Shown in pieces: positions 56,153-64,000 of a DNA stretch of 64,000 nt. This DNA is from Zanthoxylum bungeanum (Eukaryota; Streptophyta; Magnoliopsida; Sapindales; Rutaceae). Position 1 is the stretch's first letter. Every line of letters starts with the position of its first letter. The translations under genes and the position numbers were made by a program. The stretch covers positions 1 to 64,000 of the forward strand of contig SKCR01038145.1 of NCBI GenBank assembly GCA_019454045.1, read 5' to 3'. The notes beneath the pieces were generated by a model, which worked only from the letters and a program-made list of their open reading frames with translations, ran no database searches and was not told the DNA's origin.

Positions 56153-58523
56153 TAGGTTTAAGCATGAAATACTTTAGGTTAAAATTTGATAAAATTGGTT
56201 GAAGCATGTTCTTGTGAAATTTGATGAATAAGTATGCTTGCATGTATATAGAATGATGTTATATGAAATCAATTTTATGAAAAATGCATTGGATGATTTT
56301 TCCCCAAATTTTAACCTTGGCCGAATGGTGTGATAAAATTGGTTAAAGCATGTTCTTGTGAAATTTGATGAATAAGTATGCTTGCATGTATATAGAATGA
56401 TGATACATGGAATCAATTTTATGAAAAATGCATTGGATGATTTTTCCCCAAAATTTTGACCTTGGCCGAATGATATGGTGAAATTGATTGAAGCATGTTC
56501 TTGTGAAATTTGATTAATAAGAATGCTTACATGTATATAGAATGATGATACATGGAATCAATTTTATGAAAAATGCATTGGATGAATTTTTCCCCAAATC
56601 ATGCCTTGGCCGAATGTGTTGCTACTTGGAGTGGATTGAAATTTTTTGTGTTTAAGATCATTGGATGACTTAGAACGTGTACGGACGTAGATTAATAATT
56701 CAATCGTGATTGAAAAAAAACAAATCAAGACATTGAAAAACAAATCGACACAAAAAACTCACCTTGGCCGAATACATAGGACATGTAAAGGAGTTGATTT
56801 TTGTTAAAATTAATGTTGGACATTTATTTTGAAAAAATTGATGATTAATAAATTAAATGGGTATTTTTGAAATATTTGGTTTAATACATTAATCTTGGTA
56901 TTACACTTTAATTAATTGGACTTTAATGTTTGGAATATTAAAATTTAATTAATGGGCTTTAATAATTTAATTGGGCCTTATGGGCTTAAAATTGGTTTTA
57001 TGGCACTTAAGGGTGATTCCTTATTTGGGCTTGGTAATTAGGTTTGACCCACATTGACCAAAGCCCAAGCCTTAATAAATCAATTCTAAGTCCATTTGAC
57101 TTGAATTAAATTCAACATTGGATGTTAGTTGGGCTTTGAGGCCCAATAAGATTAGATTTAGAATCTAAGTCTTTAAAGCACATTAAAAGTGTAAACATTT
57201 AATTTGGAATTAAATAATTGAATTAGTATTGAATACGAATTAAATTAGATTTAATAAGTAGTTCGATATAATTCGCGAATTCGTACCTTATGTACTTATT
57301 CTCAATCGAGTTGGACTCGCGCAAAATCAAACCGTTGTTTGAACATTGGATGATCACTTTAACAAAGACTAATTAATTGGATTAGATTGGTTGTAGAAGC
57401 ATGTCTTGTTTGAATATATATGTATGTGATGAATGAATAGTGTATATCGGATGGATATTAGAAGGGAAAGGGTAATTTTAGAAATTATTGTAAATTTGGA
57501 ATTTATAAATTGGACCTGCGTGTCCAGCCTTATCTCTTTATCTCTTTGTATTCTCTTCTCACCTAATTCCCCTCAATGTAAATGAGGTTTCTCTTATTGT
57601 ATTATGTAATTGGGTAGAAGTAGAATAGTGCTAGCGGGGAGAGGAAAGGGAGTGATTTGTTCTAGGAACAAGTTGTTTATATATCCATCCGCATATCACT
57701 ATTAATTTACTTTACGCGCTTTATGATGTTTTAGAAGCATGCTTAAGGGTGTATGATGATGAGACCTAACAATAAATAAATTGGTTGCCAATTACGCGAA
57801 AATCCCTCAATTTATATTAAGCGAATATCCTTCCATTGAATGGTTCTTGTTCAAGATCCGAAGTTGGCATTGGTTTGTTTTTGACCAAAGTCAAGACCTT
57901 TGTCAATCAAGGATGTACTTGAATCATGAGAGTTTTGTTGCATATCGGTGTCTTGTCCAAATCGTGATTTTTATTGGCCAAAGTCAAGATCACTTTTTGT
58001 CCAACGACATTGATTACGAAACTTTCCTCGTCAATGGGTCCCGCTTAACTGGAATCACTAGGTTTGTTTTTGGCCAAAGCCAAGGCCTAGATGATTCGGA
58101 GGATAGGGTTAGGAAAATGTAATGGTTACATTGGCATTATACATATGTTTCGGACTTGGATGTCCACCTAACCGGATCTAGGAATTGGATGAGATCCAAT
58201 TGATCATGGAGATCTACCTAAGTTAAATAGCATACAATTTTTATTGGCCAAAGTCAAGGTTGTGTGTTATTTAACGGGATCCTAGCCCACTAGGAAATTC
58301 GATTTCCCGAGTTCTCTACAGAGGGTTAGAAACTTGAAGAAAATAGTGGGAGGCTATTATTGAATTTGCAATCTCGTTCAGATAATTAGCCTTACTCGTC
58401 TTTCAAAATTATTTCGTCAATATTTTAAATGATTAGTTGGACTAATATATTGTTATTTTACTTGTAACAGTTTGACTGTACCCATAACATCGTTGACTTT
58501 ATAGTTGGACTATAGTTGTCAAG
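56153..58523 (+). mobile_element. Long untranslated leader of the copia-C element
   Basis: About 2.4 kb separates primer-binding site and gag, unusually long for copia elements. It includes three 145-bp repeats (56188-56625), a pyrimidine-rich block (57530-57560) and repeated TTGGCCAAAGTCAAG motifs (57880-58260). A 113-codon open frame at 57781-58122 overlaps these repeats and shows no recognised domain. Confidence 0.7.
56188..56625 (+). repeat. Three tandem 145-bp repeats in the leader
   Basis: Units start with GATAAAATTGGTT-like sequence at 56188, 56332 and about 56478, each containing GAAGCATGTTCTTGTGAAATT and ending CTTGGCCGAATG. Confidence 0.85.
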
Positions 58524-59939
58524 ATGACTGGCAAAGGTAATATCCGCGACATAATCATGGGCGATAATGTCTTCAAAGGGACAAACTTTGCCGACTGGGA
58601 AATGAACCTCAAGATAGTGCTTGGGGCTGAGAGGGTACTGTATACTATTCAGAGGCCTCTCCCGCCTAAACCCACTGAGCCACTGGAGCTAGAGTTATGG
58701 AAGACTCATAGTGACGATTGTGACCAAGCTCAGTCAGTTATGCTAGCTGCAATGACCCAGCATTTCAGACGCCAAAACAGGGACTTGGATCCCTATAACA
58801 TGATGGCAAGATTGCGTGATCTTCACCGCACTAACAAGCGGATGAAGAGGTACGAGCTAGTAAGGAAACTCTTCCGCTCCCGGATGACAGATGGCGCATC
58901 AGTTGAGGCCCACGGGACTCAAATGATCGCTGACATAGATGAGTTAGCCAATATGGGCATTGTCTTGGAGGCAGAGCTGACGATTGATATGATATTACAA
59001 TCGCTGCCCGATACTTGGAAACAAATCATCGTCAACTATAAGTTGATGGATACTGACGACACTCTTGGAGAGTTGTTGTCCGTGCTGAAGGAGTCCGAAA
59101 GGGAACTCCTAAAGGGGAGCAAGCGCGAGGCGCATTATGCATCGACCTCTCATGCGCCAAAGGCTAGGCCCATGGCAATTGGAGGTGCGAGGAAGAGGAA
59201 GTTCAAAAAGAAGGGCAAAGGCAAGTTGACAGTGGCTTCTAGGAAGCCAAAGGACAAATCTCGCGACATCTGCCTTAACTGCGGCAAAAGGGGTCACTGG
59301 AAACGTGACTGCCAAATGAGCATTGTGCAGAAGGAGGATAGCAAGGGTGGCAAGGCTACCGCCTCTGGTATGTTTGTTATTGAGATAAATATGAATACTT
59401 CTAGTTTTAAAAATTGGATTTTTGATTCTGGTTGTGGTGCTCATATTTGTACTGATGTGCAGGATCTGCATGATAGCAGGATGCTGGCGTCAGGGGAGAT
59501 GGATCTACGGGTCGGAAACGGAACACCAGTTGCTGTTTTGGCCGTAGGGACTTTTGTTTTAGAACTGCCCTCAGGGCATGTACTTAAACTTTTAAACTGT
59601 TATTTTGTACCTAGTTTAACTAGGAATATTATATCTGTATCCTTGTTAACCCAGCAGGGTTACACTTTTGTATTTAGAAACACTGGGTGTTATTTATATA
59701 AAAATGATGCAGAAATTTGCACAGCTGTTGCAAATAACGGTCTTTATATTTTGAATATAAATGAATCTCCTAAAATGACAAACAAAAGGCTCAAAAGGAG
59801 TAATCTAAAAGATGAAGCTTATATGTGGCATTGTCGTCTAGGACACATTACAAGACTCGCATATCCACACTTTCGAAGAGTGGGTACTTGGACGAATTTG
59901 ATCTCAATTCATATGACGTCTGCGAATCTTGTCTTTTAG
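58524..59939 (+). CDS. gag-pol: Copia-C gag-protease and start of integrase
   Basis: The ORF starts at ATG 58524 and encodes the capsid (residues about 1-240; VFKGTNFADWEMNLKIVLG at the N-terminus), a zinc knuckle CLNCGKRGHWKRDC (about 249-262), an aspartic protease with the catalytic DSG in IFDSGCGAHI (about 298) and the pre-integrase HCRLGH motif (about 436). Gag packages the RNA and the protease cuts the polyprotein. As in other copia elements, pol would be read in the same frame, but a one-base shift near 59850 ends the open frame at 59939. The integrase zinc-binding CESC pair continues in another frame. Confidence 0.92.
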   Translation: MTGKGNIRDIIMGDNVFKGTNFADWEMNLKIVLGAERVLYTIQRPLPPKPTEPLELELWKTHSDDCDQAQSVMLAAMTQHFRRQNRDLDPYNMMARLRDLHRTNKRMKRYELVRKLFRSRMTDGASVEAHGTQMIADIDELANMGIVLEAELTIDMILQSLPDTWKQIIVNYKLMDTDDTLGELLSVLKESERELLKGSKREAHYASTSHAPKARPMAIGGARKRKFKKKGKGKLTVASRKPKDKSRDICLNCGKRGHWKRDCQMSIVQKEDSKGGKATASGMFVIEINMNTSSFKNWIFDSGCGAHICTDVQDLHDSRMLASGEMDLRVGNGTPVAVLAVGTFVLELPSGHVLKLLNCYFVPSLTRNIISVSLLTQQGYTFVFRNTGCYLYKNDAEICTAVANNGLYILNINESPKMTNKRLKRSNLKDEAYMWHCRLGHITRLAYPHFRRVGTWTNLISIHMTSANLVF

Positions 59940-59989
59940 GCAAAATGCCTAAATCACCTTTTAGCGGTAAAGTGAACGTGCCACAGAAC

Positions 59990-60573
59990 TGTTAGCTCTC
60001 GTTCATACTGACGTATGCGGGCCCATGTCTAGCCAGGCTAGAGGTGGATTTCACTACTTCGTAACCTTTACAGATGATGCATCTCGTTACGGTTATGTGT
60101 ATCTTATGAGACACAAGTCGGAAACTTTTGAGAAATTCAAAGAGTTTCGACACGAAGTGGAGAAACAAACAGGGAAGAGTATTAAGACATTACGGTCAGA
60201 CCGTGGTGGCGAATACTTAAGTTATGAGTTTCAAGATTACTTGAAAGAATATGGTATTCTTTCACAGTGGACTCCTCCTGGAACACCGCAATTAAACGGT
60301 GTGTCCGAACGGAGAAACCGCACCTTGTTGGACATGGTAAGGTCAATGATGAGTCGCACTGAGCTACCAATATCCTTCTGGGGATACGCATTAAACAGTG
60401 CTATACTTATTTTGAATAAAGTACCGTCGAAGTCTGTTGAACAGACTCCATATGAGATATGGACAGGAAGGAAACCAGGTTTCTCTTTCCTGAAGATTTG
60501 GGGATGCTGGGCACATGTTAAACGTTTGGAAAGTACCAAACTTGAACCCAAACTGATAAATGCCTTTTTGTAG
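59990..60573 (+). CDS. pol: Copia-C integrase core
   Basis: The frame encodes the integrase catalytic core that inserts the element into DNA: FTDDASRYGYVYLM (first Asp), TLRSDRGGEY (second Asp), NGVSERRNRTLLDMVRSMM (Glu), then the GKS-like SILILNKVP...TPYEIWTGRKP region. It is separated from gag-protease by one-base shifts near 59850 and 59971, and a further shift near 60554 ends the frame within LINAFL. All catalytic residues are present. It would be part of one Pol polyprotein in an intact copy. Confidence 0.9.
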
Positions 60574-62066
60574 GATATCCTAGGGAAACCAAAGGATATT
60601 ACTTCTATCACCCACAAGAGAACAAAGTATTTGTTGCTCTACAAGCATTTTTCCTTGAGAAGGATTTTATAAATGCAGTGGTAAGTGGGAGGAAAGTAGA
60701 ACTCGATGAAGATCGTAGTGATACTGTTCCTGGCAATGAATCAACGACGGAACAAGAACAGACCGTCCAGGATGAGTCTGTACCACAAACTTCACATACA
60801 CAAGGACCGCGTAGGTCGGAGAGAGTCAGAACAGTACCTGAGAGGTATGGGTTCCTGATCTCACCTCATGTAGATATTAATCTTATTGAGGATAATGAGC
60901 CGGCTACGTATGAGGAAGCGATACGAAATATCGATTCCGCTTTATGGCAAGAAGCCATGAAGTCCGAGATGGATTCCATGTACGCCAACCAAGTTTGGAC
61001 ACTGGTTGATGCACCAGAAGGCGTAAAGCCTATTGGATGCAGATGGATCTTCAAGAAGAAGACCGACATGGATGGCAACGTACAAACGTACAAAGCTAGG
61101 CTTGTAGCGAAGGGGTATCGTCAACAATACGGTATTGATTATGACGAAACCTTCTCACCCGTTGCCATGATTAAATCCATTCGGATAATGCTTGCAATAG
61201 CTGCATATTTCGACTTCGAGATATGGCAGATGGACGTTAAAACCGCTTTCCTTAACGGAAACCTTTTGGAGGATGTTTATATGCAACAGCCTGACGGTTT
61301 TATCGTGCCAAGACTTGCAAACAAGGTTTGTAAGTTAAATCGATCCATTTATGGATTGAAGCAAGCATCACGGTCATGGAATCAACGTTTTGATGAGATC
61401 ATAAAAGAATATGATTTCGTGCAAAACGCAGATGACCCTTGTGTATACAAGAAGGTTAGTGGGAGAGCACTTACTTTTATTGTCCTTTATGTCGACGACG
61501 TATTGCTGATAGGCAATGACATTCCCATGCTAACGTCGGTGAAAGCTTGGCTTTCATTAAAATTCTCCATGAAAGATCTGGGAGAAGCAGCCTTTATTCT
61601 TGGAATAAAGATCTACCGGGATAGATCTAGAAAGCTGCTTGGACTCTCCCAGAGTACATACATTGATAAAGTGTTGAAGCGATTCAACATGGAACAATCC
61701 AAGAGGGGATTGGTTCCAATGATACGTGGTACCTCTCTGTCTAAGGACATGTGTCCTAAGACTCAGGAAGAGAGAGACAACATGAGTCGGATACCGTTCG
61801 CCTCGGCAGTCGGATCGATCATGTATGCCATGATATGTACACGACCTGATGTCTCATATGCTTTGAGCATGTGTAGTCGCTATCAGGCCGATCCAGGTGA
61901 AGGTCACTGGATAGCAGTTAAGAATATCCTTAAGTATCTTAAACGAACTAAGGATGCTTTCTTAATTTATGGAGGTGGAGAACTTGCGGTATCTGGGTAT
62001 ACCGATGCAAGTTTCCAAACCGACAAGGATGACTACAGGTCACATCCGGGTACATTTTTTGTTTGA
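60574..62066 (+). CDS. pol: Copia-C reverse transcriptase
   Basis: Open frame from within the integrase C-terminal region through the whole reverse transcriptase. Motifs are KARLVAKGYRQ, DYDETFSPVAMIKSIR, QMDVKTAFLNG, QQPDGF, IYGLKQASRSWNQRF and the catalytic YVDDVLLIGND. It copies element RNA into DNA inside virus-like particles. A one-base shift near 62043 separates it from RNase H. Compared with the eroded copy at 33600-35820 it has no premature stop in the RT core. Confidence 0.92.
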
Positions 62067-62473
62067 ATAACGGAGCAGTGAGCTGGAAATCTTCCAAGCA
62101 AGATACTGTTGCCGATTCAACAACAGAAGCGGAGTACATCGCTGCATCTGAAGCAGCAAAGGAGGCAGTTTGGATCCGAAAGTTCCTAATCGGATTAGGA
62201 GTAGTTCCGTTAGCAGCAGAGCCCGTTCCATTGTATTGTGACAATAACGGGGCTATAGCACAGGCTAAGGAACCAAGGTCTCATCAACGGTCCAAGCATG
62301 TTCTTCGACGTTACCATCTGATTCGGGAGATTATACATCGTGGCGATGTAAAAGTCGAGAAGGTCACATCAGATGATAACATTGCAGACCCGCTGACGAA
62401 GGCTGTCATTCAGCAAGTTTTTGAACGACACATACATAGTTCGGGTATTAGATGCTTGAGTGACTGGCTATAG
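62063..62473 (+). CDS. pol: Copia-C RNase H
   Basis: The frame encodes copia RNase H (removal of RNA from RNA-DNA hybrids): DSTTEAEYIAASEAAKEAVW with acidic catalytic residues, LYCDNNGAIAQAK, RSKHVLRRYHLIREI and DNIADPLTK, ending SDWL at 62473. The polypurine tract follows at once. Confidence 0.9.
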   Translation: MNNGAVSWKSSKQDTVADSTTEAEYIAASEAAKEAVWIRKFLIGLGVVPLAAEPVPLYCDNNGAIAQAKEPRSHQRSKHVLRRYHLIREIIHRGDVKVEKVTSDDNIADPLTKAVIQQVFERHIHSSGIRCLSDWL

Positions 62474-62487
62474 GCCAAGTGGGAGAT
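62474..62487 (+). other. Polypurine tract of the copia-C element
   Basis: GCCAAGTGGGAGAT, directly before the 3' LTR, primes plus-strand DNA synthesis. Confidence 0.85.
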
Positions 62488-64000
62488 TGTTAGACATTAT
62501 GTCCCATAGCGTCACTGTTTGTAAATGATATTGTATTATTGTACAAAATTAACTATGTGATAATGAAATTGCCTTTTGCCGTTTTGTAATTTTATTTACT
62601 TTGATATATAAATGGCGAAAGTCCATATGATTAGTACTGGATTGAGATGATATGAGACAGTATCAATCCATAAAGGTTTAATCATTAAATATCCCTAGCC
62701 GTAGTATTATCGAGACTGGACATCGATAATGCGGAATAGGCTAGTATTGCGCTTGTGCACGTTGTGAGGGCACAACGGCATAGTTCTCATATATTTAAGT
62801 ATTGGATACTTATGCAAGTGCGATAGGAGGTTGTGTTTTACCGATGGTACGGAAAACAGCTTCGCTCTGGATAGACCCCGCGGAATCCCATTGGTAGTAT
62901 GTCTATGTGTCTATGGGAGGCCGCATCAGGGTAGGTGTATATGGTCTTAACCTGAGACTTACATCGCTAGTACTTGCGACAATCGGTAAACTTTGGTTTT
63001 GGTGGTTGGGGACCTTAACCGGTTCTGTGTACACCTCTTCTGGGTTTATCGAGAAGCGTAGTGTACTGGATGTGATGTCAAGATGGAAGTATCGCTTCAG
63101 ACATATGGAGGTGATGATCACGCAGGGCACAGAACTAGTACTCTATAAAAGGTTGCAACCGTCGGGACAATATGACCAGGTCAGGATTGTCCGATTTAAA
63201 GAGACTAGTTGCTTGATGTCCGATATATGTTTCGTACGGGGCAGACACATCTCCAGCCCTAGGCCTAGCATGTGATCATCCGATACTGGATCGATGTACG
63301 CAATACTACGGTATACTACGCTTGATATAGATCTTATATTCCTATAAGAATATTTCTGGAGAATTGGGTAGGCATGGCGCTTTGCTAGAAGCCAACCTTG
63401 TCTTGTAAATCGGTAAAGACGTAGTACGAGGTACGTACGTGTTCGGATTATCCGACGACCGTATTTACTGCCAAAATATCCGGAGATCTCTTGGGTCGCT
63501 TCCTGAAGATTCACCTATGATATTTGATTCGGACTTAATTAATCTTGGATTAATTACGGAGAAACTTTATCTTGGATAAAGTGCCTTATTTAGAGAGAGA
63601 GAACGATTAATTTGGAATTAATCAGTAAGATTATTATATTCGATATAATAATTGAAATTTGATTTCGACGCGAAATTAAAATTAGATTTTAATTCGGGCA
63701 TACGAGTTAATTTAGAATAATTCGTTAGCGACGTAAATAATAATTTCGCTAGGCGCGATTATTTATTTAAATTCGATTTAATTAACGTCGCGACGTAAGT
63801 TCGGTATTTCGGAAATATCGAACCCGAACGCGTGAGTGGACGTGGGCCCACTTTCATTTGGAAACGTGTGGGGCCCACATGACACTTGTCATATATGCAT
63901 TATTTATTATTGATAAGGCATTGCATGTTAATAGTGTAAATAACACTCTAAGGCATTGCATGGTGATAGTGTGCATTACACTCAAAGGTTTTGCATGGAG
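62488..64000 (+). mobile_element. 3' LTR of the young copia-C element (cut by window end)
   Basis: Collinear with 54169-55681 and about 99% identical by eye. Notable differences are a 6-bp CTCCAT duplication present only in the 5' LTR and several one-base indels. The remaining about 450 bp and the right target-site duplication lie outside the window. Confidence 0.92.

Noticed and set aside
57781..58122. 113-codon open frame in the copia-C leader
   Set aside because: It overlaps the repeated TTGGCCAAAGTCAAG motifs, has no recognised domain, and lies in untranslated leader; open by chance is more likely.
1..64000. Integrated pararetrovirus or other plant virus
   Set aside because: All polymerase fragments fit Ty1/copia or Ty3/gypsy retrotransposon order, with LTRs and tRNA primer sites; no movement or coat protein was seen.

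Overview
The window is repeat-rich plant nuclear DNA, most likely from a dicot-type flowering plant. It is AT-rich and made almost entirely of nested LTR retrotransposons, with one ordinary intron-containing host gene. All family assignments rest on primer-binding sites, LTR ends, target-site duplications (TSDs) and protein motifs read by eye; no database search was possible.

Four repeat families explain most of the sequence. (1) Ogre/Tat-like Ty3/gypsy elements with a tRNA-Arg-type primer-binding site. Family A has 3.0-3.4 kb LTRs and lies at 1-10330, 43319-46731 and, as a short relative, 18359-20044. Family B lies at 23561-27745, 30643-33600 and 37671-50300. (2) A Ty1/copia family, called copia-C here, with about 2 kb LTRs. 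It has a young, nearly complete copy at 54169-64000 (3' LTR cut by the window end) and several old fragments. (3) An Athila-like Ty3/gypsy family with a tRNA-Asp-type primer-binding site (40995-49388, plus LTR fragments at 15071, 27746, 29818 and 50301). (4) Unrelated copia-type LTRs at 10332-11989.

Layout. 1-10330: a family A LTR split by a second family A insertion (TSD GGCCT), itself carrying a nested third LTR and a gag gene fused by deletion to the 3' LTR. 10332-11989: two inverted copia-type LTRs. 12200-12397: a SINE. 12994-15009: a three-exon GIY-YIG endonuclease gene, the only clear resident gene. 15071-21540: LTR and pol fragments. 21403-29815 and 35700-52356: two copies of one composite block (copia-C LTR, family B gag, leader and LTR, Athila-like LTR piece, unassigned tail). 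The second copy is split by the 8.4 kb Athila-like insertion. 29818-33600 repeats part of the block in inverted orientation. 52357-64000: an inverted copia-C LTR interrupted by the young copia-C element.

The most interesting content is in the Athila-like insertion. Downstream of its gag-like ORF, in the slot where Athila relatives carry an env-like ORF, lies an intronless, full-length LOG-like gene (cytokinin riboside 5'-monophosphate phosphoribohydrolase family), apparently captured from the host. A second notable signal is a 10-bp-stem, 5-nt-loop hairpin with compensatory changes, inside the tandem repeats of both family A and family B LTRs. A third is a 91-92 bp block kept at constant length in otherwise diverged LTRs.
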